Part shown: positions 17,627 to 25,723 of the stretch, piece by piece
Layout of the letters: each line of letters starts with the position of its first letter
Position numbering within the stretch: position 1 is the first letter of the stretch
From: ZC4RG30 sp965652645
Lineage (GTDB): Bacteria > Pseudomonadota > Gammaproteobacteria > Steroidobacterales > Steroidobacteraceae
DNA length: 64,000 nt
Assembly (NCBI GenBank): GCA_965652645.1
Contig: CBFGXE010000010.1
Span: 18,322-82,321 of the forward strand
Direction of reading: 5' to 3'
Made by a program: the position numbers and the translations under genes
Notes under the pieces: model-generated
Database searches by the model: none
What the model was told of the DNA's origin: nothing
What the model saw: only the letters and a program-made list of their open reading frames with translations

Positions 17627-17759
17627 ATAGAAAGGGGATACAAGCTATTGCATTCCCGGACCGTTGGACATACATTTCGCGCGCGTTGCGGGGTGTGGTA
17701 CCGCCCGTGACGCCCAGAAATGGTTGTCAGGACCCTTGGAGGTGCTTGAACCCACTACG

Positions 17760-18143
17760 ATGAAGACTCGCAAACCGCCGGCCGAATCCCCTGATCCTGG
17801 TCCCCGCTTGCTGAGTGTCACTCAGTATCTCGAGAAGAATTTCCCCGATTTTTTCGCCGAAGCCCGCTTCCAGGTGGGTAACGACGATTATTACCTCTAT
17901 AGCCGGTTCGGCCAGTACCTGGCCCGCTCCATCGAGCAGAACCGCGTCCCCCGCCAGAAAATCAACCGCGGCTTCACCGTGCTCAACAAGATGGCACGGC
18001 TGTCCTCGCGGCACCCGGCTGTGCGCGGCATGATGGTTTCCGGTCCGCTGGAGCACATCATGGATGCGCCCAAGGCGCGGGAACTGGCCCGCAAGCGCCT
18101 GACGCCGGTGGCGCAGGGCATGCTCGAGAGCCTTTGCGAGTAA
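17760..18143 (+). CDS. Conserved-looking small cytosolic protein of unknown function
   Basis: 127 aa with no signal peptide or membrane segment. It is basic at both ends, with a compact helical core (SVTQYLEKNFPDFFAEARF, YYLYSRFGQYLARSIEQN). The core pattern faintly recalls DUF7674-type small proteins that begin with a helix ending near the first Leu-rich segment, but I would not assign the family. A GTG at 17742 is an alternative start; a GGAGG sits at 17737-17742, too close for that GTG and rather far for the ATG at 17760, so the start is uncertain. It is divergent from gltB across the regulatory gap and stands alone. Confidence 0.6.
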   Translation: MKTRKPPAESPDPGPRLLSVTQYLEKNFPDFFAEARFQVGNDDYYLYSRFGQYLARSIEQNRVPRQKINRGFTVLNKMARLSSRHPAVRGMMVSGPLEHIMDAPKARELARKRLTPVAQGMLESLCE

Positions 18144-18526
18144 GCGCGTAGCGGGTGGGCCTCCGCCGGCCAACCCCGCCTTCCTCCCCCGGCGCCTGCA
18201 AAAAAAAAGCGCCGCAACGGAGGGGCCCGGTGCGGCGCGTGAGGTAAGCGAAGACCAATGGGGGGGGGATGGCGCTTCGCAGCAGGCGGCTTGTCTCCGC
18301 CTGATCAATACAAAGCAAACCCCGTGCCAGCACCCTCCCGGCGGTTGAGGTGCCCGGGACGGCCCCAGGGCTGCCTCTCCAGTGCCTTTTCCCTGTTCCC
18401 TGCACTGCCCGGGGGCAGCACGGCCCCTTTTCCGCGCGTGCCGCCAGCCGGCAGCAGGACACACTATGTCCAAAAGGCGGCCTGCTTCACGGCGCGCTGC
18501 GCCCTGGCAATCGCACACTTGCCCGC
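18144..18526. other. Gap with an orphan minus-strand terminator and a G9 tract
   Basis: No gene could be supported in these 383 bases. The gap contains the minus-strand terminator at 18200-18238 and a run of nine G at 18260-18268. Minus-strand reading frames overlapping it lack codon character and a ribosome-binding site. A minus-strand small RNA ending at the terminator is possible. The promoter for the bactofilin gene should also lie here but none is clear. Confidence 0.5.
18200..18238 (-). terminator. Intrinsic terminator on the minus strand with no assigned gene upstream
   Basis: Perfect 8-bp stem GCGCCGCA (18209-18216) and TGCGGCGC (18231-18238), with nine A at 18200-18208 on the plus strand, that is nine U in a minus-strand RNA. 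The nearest annotated minus-strand gene upstream (18932-19921) is almost 700 bases away, across the oppositely oriented bactofilin gene. Confidence 0.75.
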
Positions 18527-18931
18527 ATGACTGACGACACCGCCCCCCATCGCCGGCTCTCTGACCGCGGCAGCAGTGCCCCCACCCTCATCGGGGTGGG
18601 CGTGATTTTCCGTGGCGACGTGATCGCCCCGGGTTCGGTCATGCTCAGCGGCGCGGTGCGCGGCGACGGCGATATCGGCGGCTCGCTGCAGATCGCCCGC
18701 GACGCCCACTGGGAAGGACAGGTCCGCGCCGGGGCCGCCGTGATCGCCGGCCAGCTCACCGGCAGCATCGAATGCAGCGGCCCGCTGGAAGTGGGCGCCG
18801 GCGCCGTGATCCGCGGCAGCGTCACCGCCAAGACCCTGGCCGTCGCCATCGGCGGCGTGATCGAGGGCGAGATCCACGTGACCAGCGGCGCGCAGGTCGT
18901 GAAGTTCGAAGAGAAGCGCAAGCGCTCCTGA
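18527..18931 (+). CDS. Bactofilin (polymer-forming cytoskeletal protein)
   Basis: 134 aa. The central bactofilin/DUF583 domain (about 20-125) is a series of short beta-helical repeats with hydrophobic residues at regular spacing (LIGVGVIFRGDV, GAVRGDGDIGGSL, GAAVIAGQLTGSIEC, GAVIRGSVTAKTLAVAIGGVIEGEI). Flanking tails are disordered. Bactofilins form non-polar filaments without nucleotide and serve as scaffolds for cell-wall enzymes or polarity proteins at the inner membrane. No M23 peptidase, the frequent partner, is next to it. It converges with the YheT-like gene: its stop and that gene's stop touch (18931/18932). Confidence 0.9.
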   Translation: MTDDTAPHRRLSDRGSSAPTLIGVGVIFRGDVIAPGSVMLSGAVRGDGDIGGSLQIARDAHWEGQVRAGAAVIAGQLTGSIECSGPLEVGAGAVIRGSVTAKTLAVAIGGVIEGEIHVTSGAQVVKFEEKRKRS

Positions 18932-19921
18932 TCAGGCCGGCGCGACTGCGGCCGGGGTGCCCAGCCCCAGCTCGCGCAGCACGAAGTCGTTCACCCAGGA
19001 CTCCCGCCACGGAGTCACCATGAATCCCATGTGCCCGCCGCGCGGCGTCACCACCACCTTCAGGCGCGGCGAGGCAGCCAGGCGCTCCAGGTCGTGCGCG
19101 GGGATGATGGGGTCATCCAGCGCCGCCAGCAGCGTGGCCGGCACCCTGAGACTGGCCAGGCGCTCGCCGGTCACGGCATAGCCGTCGAGGTAGGCACCGA
19201 TGTCGGGGAATTCAGTGTGGCGGGCCACCATGGCGGCTGTCATGCGCCTGAGGTCCCGCAGCCGGAAGAACGACTGGTCCACGCCGGTGTTCGGCCAGAG
19301 GGCATGCTTGCGCCGGAGCGAGCGGCTCCACTTGCGCACGAAATAACCCTGGTACACGGGCAGGCCGCGCTCCATGGCCACCAGCGCGCTGTCCGGATGC
19401 AGCACGGGCGACACGGCCACCACGCCGGCCAGCGCCGGCACGCGCGGGTCATCGCTGGCCGCCACGCGCAGCATGAAATTGCCGCCCAGCGAGAAACCCA
19501 CCAGCCAGGGCGGCGCGGCGAGCTGAGGCGCCAGCGCCGCCACCGCCCCCACGGCCTCGGGCAGGCGGCAGGAATGGAAGATGCCCTCGTTCAGGTGGTG
19601 CGTGTCGCCGTGGTCGCGCAGGTTCAGCCGCACCACCTCCACGCCGGCGGCAAACAGCCGCGAGGCCAGCGACACCACGTAGTAGGCGCTGGCGCTGCCT
19701 TCCCAGCCGTGCAGCAGGATGGCCGAGCCACGCGGCTCCCCCGGCGGCCGTGCATGCAGGGCCTGCAGGCGCACGCCGTCGCCGCAATCGAGGATGCGCT
19801 CCCGGCTGGCGGCCAGCATGGCCGAGGCCCGGCGGCGCAGCCGCCGGCGCGGCAGCAGTCCGGGCAGGATGGACTGGAAATGAGGATTGCCCCATGGCCA
19901 GCGCGGCTCGAAGGTGGTCAT
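18932..19921 (-). CDS. YheT-family alpha/beta hydrolase
   Basis: 329 aa. It begins with the family signature region PRWPWGNPHFQSILP and has an oxyanion-loop motif LLHGWEGSA and nucleophile elbow GFSLGGN with the catalytic Ser. The acid is probably in LAALDDPIIP and the His in RGGHMGF. YheT and the related ABHD proteins are carboxylesterases of ill-defined substrate, perhaps acting on lipids. ATG at 19921 gives the canonical N-terminus. It is 27 bases downstream of pyrF on the same strand and may be the last gene of the yadG-yadH-pyrF run. Confidence 0.88.
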   Translation of the reverse strand: MTTFEPRWPWGNPHFQSILPGLLPRRRLRRRASAMLAASRERILDCGDGVRLQALHARPPGEPRGSAILLHGWEGSASAYYVVSLASRLFAAGVEVVRLNLRDHGDTHHLNEGIFHSCRLPEAVGAVAALAPQLAAPPWLVGFSLGGNFMLRVAASDDPRVPALAGVVAVSPVLHPDSALVAMERGLPVYQGYFVRKWSRSLRRKHALWPNTGVDQSFFRLRDLRRMTAAMVARHTEFPDIGAYLDGYAVTGERLASLRVPATLLAALDDPIIPAHDLERLAASPRLKVVVTPRGGHMGFMVTPWRESWVNDFVLRELGLGTPAAVAPA

Positions 19922-19948
19922 GGTGCCGCGATCGTCGGGACGGCCGGC

Positions 19949-20773
19949 TCAGCGGTGCAGGTTGATCTCATCGCGCAGCTGCCGCGCCGCCTCGCGCGCC
20001 GCCTCCGCGAAACCCTCGCCACTGCCCGCATAGAGGATGCCGCGCGAGGAGTTCAGCACCAGGCCGAAACCGTCGGCGGTGCGGCCGGCACGCACGGCGG
20101 CCGCCACGTCGCCGCCCTGCGCGCCCACGCCGGGAACCAGGAAGGGCAGCGTGCCCACCACGGCGCGGATCTCCGCCAGCTCCCCGGGATAGGTGGCGCC
20201 GATCACCAGCATGCATTGCCCGCCGGCGTTCCAGTCGCGCGCCACGCGCTCGGCCACGTGCCGGTAGAGGCGCCGGCCGCCGGACTCCAGGTCCTGGAAG
20301 TCGCGCGCGCCGGGATTGGAGGTGCGGCAGAGGATGATCACGCCGCGGTCCTGCCACTTGAGGTAGGGCTCCACTGAGTCCCCGCCGAGGTAGGGATTCA
20401 CGGTGACCGCATCGGCGCCGTAGCGGCCGAAGGATTCCTGCGCGTATTTCGCGGCGGTGCTGCCGATGTCCCCGCGCTTGGAGTCGAGGATCACCGGCAG
20501 GCCGGGATGCCGCTCGTGGATGTAGCGGATGGTGGCCAGCAGCTCATCCTCGGCACCCAGCGCGGCGTAGTGCGCGAACTGCGGCTTGAAACAGCAGGCG
20601 AATTCCGCGGTGGCGTCGATGATGCGCCGGTTGAATTCGAACACCGGCTGCGGCAGCGCGCGCAGGTGGGCGGGGATCTTCTCCAGTTCCGGGTCCAGCC
20701 CCACGCAAAGCAGGGAGTGGTTGCGTTCCGCCGCCGCGTACAGCCTGCCGATGAAGCCCTGGCGCTCAGTCAC
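19949..20773 (-). CDS. pyrF: Orotidine 5'-phosphate decarboxylase (PyrF, type 2)
   Basis: 274 aa. The catalytic Lys lies in DSKRGDIGSTAAKYAQ. The phosphate-binding end contains CRTSNPGARD and FLVPGVGAQGGD. The length above 260 and SNPGARD mark the type 2 (mycobacterial-like) subfamily rather than the short E. coli type. It converts OMP to UMP in the last step of pyrimidine synthesis. The GTG start at 20773 gives VTERQGFIGRL and overlaps the stop of the upstream ABC permease by 8 bases (GTGACTGA), so its translation is probably coupled to an unrelated export system. Upstream ATGs in the frame would intrude on the permease. Confidence 0.93.
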   Translation of the reverse strand: MTERQGFIGRLYAAAERNHSLLCVGLDPELEKIPAHLRALPQPVFEFNRRIIDATAEFACCFKPQFAHYAALGAEDELLATIRYIHERHPGLPVILDSKRGDIGSTAAKYAQESFGRYGADAVTVNPYLGGDSVEPYLKWQDRGVIILCRTSNPGARDFQDLESGGRRLYRHVAERVARDWNAGGQCMLVIGATYPGELAEIRAVVGTLPFLVPGVGAQGGDVAAAVRAGRTADGFGLVLNSSRGILYAGSGEGFAEAAREAARQLRDEINLHR

Positions 20774-21572
20774 GGATGCCGGTCCCGCGGCTGAGCAGCA
20801 CATGCACCCAGGCATAGAGGGCGATGACGCAGCCGCACATGATGGCGAAGGCACCCGGCACGCTCACGTCGCTGGTGCCGAGGAAGCCGTAGCGGAAGGC
20901 ATTCACCATGTGCAGGATGGGATTGACCAGCGAGATCTTCTGCGCCCAGGCCGGCAGCATGTCCACCGAATAGAACACGCCGCCGAAGTAGGTGAGCGGC
21001 GTGAGCACGAAGGTGGGAATCCAGTTCACGTGGTCGAAGTTCTTCGCGAACACCGCATTGACCATGCCGGCCAGCGAGAACACCGTGGAGGTGAGGATGG
21101 CGGCGCCGAACACCACGAATACGTTGTGCAGCTGCAGGTGGTGGGAGTTCAGCCACGTGAACAGCAGCGCCACCGCCGTGACCACCAGTCCCACCATCAG
21201 CCCGCGCATCAGCCCACCGCAGACGTAGCCGGCGATGATCACCCAGGTGGGCAGCGGCGAGACCAGCAGCTCCTCGATGTGCTTGCCGAACTTGGCGCCG
21301 AAGAACGAGGACACCACGTTGCCGTAGGAGTTGGTGATGACGGCCATCATGATGAGGCCGGGGGCGATGTAGGCGATGTAGTCGAAGCCACCCATGGCGC
21401 CGATGCGCCGCCCCACCAGGCTGCCGAAGATCACGAAATACAGCGTGGTGGTCACCGCCGAGGGCACCAGGGTCTGGCCCCAGATGCGCACGATGCGGCC
21501 GTATTCGCGGATCACGATCGTGCGGAAGCCGATCGCCCGGATGGCCGACAGGGTCTGCGCCGCCGTGCTCAT
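20766..21572 (-). CDS. ABC-2 type transporter permease, YadH family
   Basis: 268 aa with six hydrophobic segments of the ABC-2 membrane fold. It has the YadH pattern: a first helix after RTIVIREYGRIVRIWGQTLVPS, then TTLYFVIFGSLVG, FDYIAYIAPGLIMM, a cytosolic KFGKHIEELLVSPLP segment and a last helix. It would form a homodimeric pore with the ATPase encoded just upstream. YadGH-type exporters are widespread in proteobacteria, with substrate not established. The ATG overlaps the stop of the ATPase gene as ATGA, and its own stop lies inside the pyrF start. Confidence 0.9.
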   Translation of the reverse strand: MSTAAQTLSAIRAIGFRTIVIREYGRIVRIWGQTLVPSAVTTTLYFVIFGSLVGRRIGAMGGFDYIAYIAPGLIMMAVITNSYGNVVSSFFGAKFGKHIEELLVSPLPTWVIIAGYVCGGLMRGLMVGLVVTAVALLFTWLNSHHLQLHNVFVVFGAAILTSTVFSLAGMVNAVFAKNFDHVNWIPTFVLTPLTYFGGVFYSVDMLPAWAQKISLVNPILHMVNAFRYGFLGTSDVSVPGAFAIMCGCVIALYAWVHVLLSRGTGIRD

Positions 21573-22483
21573 GCCCGGTTCTCCACCAGCCGCATGAACA
21601 TCTCCTCCAGCCGGTTGACCTTGTTGCGCATCGAGATCACCTCGATGCCCATGCCCGACAGGCGCGCGAAGATGTCGTTGAGGTTCTGCTCCTTCGACAA
21701 CTCCACCTCCAGGGTGTGGTCATCGACCAGCTTCACGGCATGGCCGGTGAGCTCGGGCGCCACGGACACCGGGTTGCGCAGCGTGAACAGGAAACTCTCG
21801 GTCTGCAGCCGCCGCAGCAGGTTGCTCATGCGGTCGCGCTCGACGATCTGGCCCTTGTCGATGATGGCGATGTGCCGGCAGAGGTTCTCCGCCTCTTCAA
21901 GGTAGTGCGTGGTGAGGATGATGGTGGTGCCCTGGCGGTTGATCTCGCGCAGGAAGTCCCACATCGAGCGGCGGATCTCGATGTCGACGCCCGCGGTGGG
22001 CTCATCGAGGATCAGGAGCTTCGGCTCGTGCATCAGCGCCCGCGCGATCATCAGCCGGCGCTTCATGCCGCCGGACAGCGCCCGCGCCATGCCCTTGCGT
22101 TTGTCCCACAGGTGCAGCTGCTTCAGGTATTTCTCGGCGCGCTCGCGCGCGAGGCCGCGCTCCACGCCATAGAAGCCCGCCTGGTTCACCACGATGGTCT
22201 CGGGCGACTCGAACATGTTGAAGTTGATTTCCTGCGGCACGATGCCGATGCAGGACTTGGCCCGCTCCAGGTCGCGGTCGAGGTCGTGGCCGAAGACGCT
22301 GGCCTGCCCGGCCGTCTTGTTGACCAGGGAGGTCACGATGCCGATCAGGGTGGTCTTGCCGGCCCCGTTGGGGCCCAGCAGGGCGAAGAAATCGCCCTCC
22401 TCCACGTCCAGGTCGATGCCCTTGAGGGCCTGTACACCGTTTCGGTAGGTTTTGGTGAGGCCTTTCACGGACAGCGCATGCAT
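21569..22483 (-). CDS. ABC transporter ATP-binding protein, YadG family
   Basis: 304 aa. Walker A GPNGAGKTT, Q-loop VPQEINFN, signature LSGGMKRR, Walker B LLILDEP, D-loop and switch His in TTHYLEEAE are all intact. A C-terminal regulatory extension (about 225-304) follows. It powers the YadH-type permease encoded next. The start at 22483 (MHALSVKG) fits relatives; a GTG at 22501 is an alternative. It diverges from the terC-like gene with 56 bases between, so promoters for both directions must be packed there. Confidence 0.92.
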   Translation of the reverse strand: MHALSVKGLTKTYRNGVQALKGIDLDVEEGDFFALLGPNGAGKTTLIGIVTSLVNKTAGQASVFGHDLDRDLERAKSCIGIVPQEINFNMFESPETIVVNQAGFYGVERGLARERAEKYLKQLHLWDKRKGMARALSGGMKRRLMIARALMHEPKLLILDEPTAGVDIEIRRSMWDFLREINRQGTTIILTTHYLEEAENLCRHIAIIDKGQIVERDRMSNLLRRLQTESFLFTLRNPVSVAPELTGHAVKLVDDHTLEVELSKEQNLNDIFARLSGMGIEVISMRNKVNRLEEMFMRLVENRA

Positions 22484-22539
22484 TACGCCATTTTGCAGCA
22501 CATGCGATAATCCCGCAAAAGCATGAAGAGATATCCCGC

Positions 22540-23304
22540 ATGAACCAGTTGCTGGCGCTGGCCGCCGACCCTGCCGCCTGGCTGGCGCTGGTCACCCTGA
22601 TCGCGATGGAGGTCGTGCTGGGGATCGACAACCTGATCTTCATCTCGATCCTCACCAACAAGCTGCCGGAGGAAAACCGGGCCCGCGCCCGCCGGGTGGG
22701 CATCTCGCTGGCGCTGGTGATGCGCCTGGCCCTGCTGGGCATGGTGGCGCTGATCGTCAAGGCCACCGCGCCCCTGTTCGCCGTCTGGGGGCAGGAGTTC
22801 TCCTGGCGCGACCTCATCCTCATCGCCGGCGGCCTGTTCCTCATCTGGAAGGCCACCAAGGAGATCCACCACAACACCGACCCTGACCCGCATCCGGACG
22901 TGTTCGAGCCGAAGGCGAAGCTCGGATTCGGGGCGGCGATCGGCCAGATCATCGTGCTCGACCTGGTGTTCTCGGTGGACAGCATCATCACCGCGGTGGG
23001 CATGACGCCGCACATTCCCATCATGGTGATTGCCGTGATCGTCACGGTGGGGGTGATGATGGTGGCAGCCACCCCGCTGGCCAACTTCATCCACAACAAC
23101 CCCACCCTGGTGATGCTGGCGCTGGGCTTCCTGCTGATGATCGGCACCACGCTGGTGGCGGAGGGCTTTGGTGCCCACGTTCCCAAGGGCTACATCTACA
23201 GCGCCATGATCTTCTCGGTGGGCGTCGAACTGCTCAACATGCGTGCCCGCCGGGCGCAGCGGCTGCGCAGCCGGGCCGCCGCGGCGAAGCCGGCGCCGCA
23301 TTGA
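22540..23304 (+). CDS. TerC/Alx-family integral membrane protein
   Basis: 254 aa with seven predicted membrane helices. The two conserved acidic sites of the family are present in MEVVLGIDNLIF (helix 1) and LDLVFSVDSIITA (mid-protein), the residues thought to bind Mn2+ in TerC/Alx proteins. Members export manganese or support metalation of secreted enzymes. The region before it is only 56 bases long, too short for a yybP-ykoY Mn riboswitch. Its stop overlaps the next ATG (TGATG), starting a chain of overlapping genes with the SBF-like transporter and the HD protein. Confidence 0.9.
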   Translation: MNQLLALAADPAAWLALVTLIAMEVVLGIDNLIFISILTNKLPEENRARARRVGISLALVMRLALLGMVALIVKATAPLFAVWGQEFSWRDLILIAGGLFLIWKATKEIHHNTDPDPHPDVFEPKAKLGFGAAIGQIIVLDLVFSVDSIITAVGMTPHIPIMVIAVIVTVGVMMVAATPLANFIHNNPTLVMLALGFLLMIGTTLVAEGFGAHVPKGYIYSAMIFSVGVELLNMRARRAQRLRSRAAAAKPAPH

Positions 23305-24263
23305 TGAACCGCTTCCTTCCCGATCCCTTCATCCCGGCCGTACTGTTGACCCTGCTGCTGGCCACGCTGTGGCCGGCGTCCGGCGAGGTGGCCGAAGTGG
23401 TCAACCTGCTGGCCAAGGCGGCCGTGATGCTGCTGTTCTTCCTGCACGGCGCCAAGCTGCCGCGCGAGAACCTGGTGGCCGCGGTCACGCACTGGCGGCT
23501 GCACCTACTGATCCTCGGCAGCACCTACCTGCTGTTCCCGGTGCTGGGGCTGGCGCTCACCACGCTGTTCCCCTCGCTGTTGCCGGAGAACCTCTGGGCC
23601 GGCGTGCTGTTCCTGTGCGCCCTGCCCTCCACGGTGCAGATGTCCATTGCATTCACCGCGATGGCGCGGGGCAATGTCGCGGCCAGCGTCACCTCCGCGG
23701 CGGTCTCCAACCTGCTGGGCGTGTTCCTCACGCCGCTGATCGCAGGCCTCTTGCTGCAGGCCCAGGGTGATGGCGCCCTGCAGCTCGACAGCATCTGGAA
23801 GGTGGTGATGCAGCTGCTGCTGCCCTTCGCGGCCGGCCACCTGCTGCGGCCGCTGCTGGCCGACTGGGCCGCGCGCAACAAACGCCTGATCACCTGGTCG
23901 GACCGCCTCACCATCCTGCTGGCCGTGTACAGCGCGTTCTCCGCGGCGGTGATCAACGGCATCTGGTCCACCCTGCCGCTGGCGACGCTGCTCACGCTCG
24001 CGGCCGTGTGCGCCTTCGTGCTCGCCTGCGTGATGCTGCTGACAATCGGGGGTTCCCGCATTCTGGGGCTGGCACCGGCCGACCAGCGCTCCGTGCAGTA
24101 CTGCGGCTCGTTCAAGAGCCTGGTGAGCGGCGTGCCCATGGCCAGCGTGCTGTTCCCTTCGGCGGCGATTGGCGCGATGATTCTGCCGGTCATGATCTAT
24201 CACCAGTTGCAGCTGATGGTGAGCGCCACGGTGGCGCCCCGCCAGGCCCGTCAAGAGCAATGA
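23304..24263 (+). CDS. Bile acid:sodium symporter (SBF-like, YfeH type) transporter
   Basis: 319 aa with about ten membrane helices in the SBF/BASS fold. Recognisable family stretches are LLFFLHGAKLPRENL, CALPSTVQMSIAFT (the crossover helix region) and GSFKSLVSGVPMASV. The YfeH/SLC10A7 branch has no proven bile-acid transport; a role in calcium or organic anion flux has been suggested for eukaryotic relatives. ATG at 23304 shares bases with the stop of the TerC-like gene, and its own stop overlaps the HD-protein start as ATGA. Confidence 0.88.
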   Translation: MNRFLPDPFIPAVLLTLLLATLWPASGEVAEVVNLLAKAAVMLLFFLHGAKLPRENLVAAVTHWRLHLLILGSTYLLFPVLGLALTTLFPSLLPENLWAGVLFLCALPSTVQMSIAFTAMARGNVAASVTSAAVSNLLGVFLTPLIAGLLLQAQGDGALQLDSIWKVVMQLLLPFAAGHLLRPLLADWAARNKRLITWSDRLTILLAVYSAFSAAVINGIWSTLPLATLLTLAAVCAFVLACVMLLTIGGSRILGLAPADQRSVQYCGSFKSLVSGVPMASVLFPSAAIGAMILPVMIYHQLQLMVSATVAPRQARQEQ

Positions 24264-25024
24264 TTTCCTACCGCAAGAAGCCGAAGTTCGTCACCGCGGA
24301 CGAGTGTCCCCAAGCCGGGCGCGAGCGCATGGTGCTGCCCCAGCCCATCTCCAATTTCCGCGCCGAGGGCGTGGTCGAGCCCGAGTCGGCCATGCTGCAG
24401 CACATGCGCGAGGCCGGCGCCGTGTTCATGATGGGCCAGAACCCCAATCTGCCCGTGATGCCCGAGCGCCCGCGGCTGCTCGACTTCTTCCACTACCGCT
24501 TCACCGACATCGCCTTCCGCCACCTGCTGCAGAGCGCGAAGGTGGCGCTGGATGCAGGCCAGAGCGAGACCGTGGTCATCGCCTGCCTGCTGCACGACAT
24601 CTCCAACGGGGCGCTGATCCGCACCGACCACGGCTACTGGGGCGCGCAGATGATCGCCCCCTACGTGAGCGAGGAGGTGGCCTGGGCGGTGAAATACCAC
24701 CAGGCGCTGCGCTACTTCGCCGATGAGGCGGCGGGCTTCAAATACCCGGACGCCTACAACCAGTTCTTCGGGCCCGACTTCAGTCCGCCCGAATACCTGC
24801 ACCGCGCGCATGAGGAAGCCCGCAACCACCGCTGGTACATGACCTCGCGGCTGATCACCATCTACGACATCTATTCCTTCGAGGATGGCGTGGAGGTCGA
24901 TCCGGACATCTTCACCGACATCATCGGCCGCCACTTCCGCGAGCCTGAAGAGGGGCTGGGTTTCGACAACTCGCCCGTGGCGCACATGTGGCGCACGATG
25001 ATCTGGCCGAACAACTTTCTCTGA
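24260..25024 (+). CDS. HD-domain metal-dependent phosphohydrolase-like protein
   Basis: 254 aa. The HD signature is in VVIACLLHDISNGAL (about residues 108-122) preceded by an upstream His in LLDFFHYRFTDIAFRHLL and followed by HQALRYFAD. This is a plausible H...HD...D set. It is soluble and without a regulatory N-terminal domain. HD proteins cleave phosphate esters or oxidise phosphonates with two metals; the product here is unknown. The long C-terminal part (about 155-254) with YMTSRLITIYDIYSFE resembles stand-alone HD proteins of proteobacteria. The gene is translationally coupled to the transporter upstream by ATGA. Confidence 0.8.
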   Translation: MISYRKKPKFVTADECPQAGRERMVLPQPISNFRAEGVVEPESAMLQHMREAGAVFMMGQNPNLPVMPERPRLLDFFHYRFTDIAFRHLLQSAKVALDAGQSETVVIACLLHDISNGALIRTDHGYWGAQMIAPYVSEEVAWAVKYHQALRYFADEAAGFKYPDAYNQFFGPDFSPPEYLHRAHEEARNHRWYMTSRLITIYDIYSFEDGVEVDPDIFTDIIGRHFREPEEGLGFDNSPVAHMWRTMIWPNNFL

Positions 25025-25127
25025 GCCGCAAGGTTGCCCGGGCAGGTGCCGGGGTGCCGGACGACCGGTAGCGTGGCGCGAGGATTCCGTGCAGGATTGC
25101 AGCAGGCGACTTCGCCAAGGAGCAGCC

Positions 25128-25523
25128 ATGCGGTCGATGGCACAGGTTCTCACCGGCGCCTTGCTGTCCTGCGCCCTCCTTGCCGGCGCGGCCACGCCTG
25201 TGACCGAGCCCGTCGATCCGGTCGTCGGCCATGCACTCGCGGAGCTGGAAATTCCCGGCGAGGTCACCGCCGTGCTGTGGACAAGGCGCACTACGCATTA
25301 CACGCTGCAGATCAGCCGCCGCACCGCCGGAACCGGCCTGCGGGGGCGGGTCGCCAGGCAAACCCCGGCAAGCGCGCCAGCAGGTGAAAAGGACGATGTG
25401 CAGGTCTGGCTGCTGCGCGCCGATGGCACGCACATCTCGCCCCTGTCCGCGGCCGAAGATGCCGTCGCCGTCGCCATGCAATTCAATGGCAGGTTCCTGA
25501 TCGAAAAGCTGCCGGCCCTGTGA
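25128..25523 (+). CDS. Small periplasmic protein of unknown function
   Basis: 131 aa. The signal peptide MRSMAQVLTGALLSCALLAGA has a probable cleavage near AGA-AT. The rest is a compact beta-rich sequence (EVTAVLWTRRTTHYTLQIS) with an Ala/Pro linker. No family is recognised. A perfect AAGGAG ribosome-binding site at 25117-25122 supports the ATG at 25128. It is followed without gap (TGATG overlap) by a 61-aa glycine-zipper membrane protein, so the two are probably a functional pair. Confidence 0.7.
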   Translation: MRSMAQVLTGALLSCALLAGAATPVTEPVDPVVGHALAELEIPGEVTAVLWTRRTTHYTLQISRRTAGTGLRGRVARQTPASAPAGEKDDVQVWLLRADGTHISPLSAAEDAVAVAMQFNGRFLIEKLPAL

Positions 25524-25708
25524 TGGATTCGCCCGACGACATCCCTCCCGGCGGAAAGAAGAAGGGACTTTCCTTCGCGGGCTGGATGGCCCTCGGCATG
25601 GCGCTCGGAACGGGGCTGGGCGTGGCGATGGAAAACGTGGCGATGGGCATCGCCATCGGCGCCGCCTTCGGCGCGATAGCCGGCTACCGGGCCAACGGCA
25701 GGAAGTAA
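25523..25708 (+). CDS. Small glycine-zipper membrane protein
   Basis: 61 aa: a short polar N-terminus (PPGGKKKGLS) and one or two membrane-inserting Gly-rich segments with small-xxx-small spacing (LGMALGTGLGVAM, GIAIGAAFGAIAGY). Glycine-zipper proteins of this size insert as hairpins or oligomerise. The ATG overlaps the stop of the periplasmic-protein gene. Function unknown. Confidence 0.7.
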   Translation: MDSPDDIPPGGKKKGLSFAGWMALGMALGTGLGVAMENVAMGIAIGAAFGAIAGYRANGRK

Positions 25709-25723
25709 TGCCGCCGCGGGAGC

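Noticed and set aside
11700..17630. A 1976-codon plus-strand open frame antisense to gltB and gltD
   Set aside because: It mirrors two secure enzymes codon by codon; long antisense frames arise from GC-rich third positions. It has His/Arg/Ala-rich composition, no domains and no ribosome-binding site.
18200..18238. Treating the hairpin as terminator of the 17760-18143 gene
   Set aside because: The A-run precedes the stem on the plus strand and no T-run follows it, so it can only end minus-strand RNA.
22484..22539. A manganese (yybP-ykoY) riboswitch before the terC-like gene
   Set aside because: The gap of 56 bases is too short for that structure.
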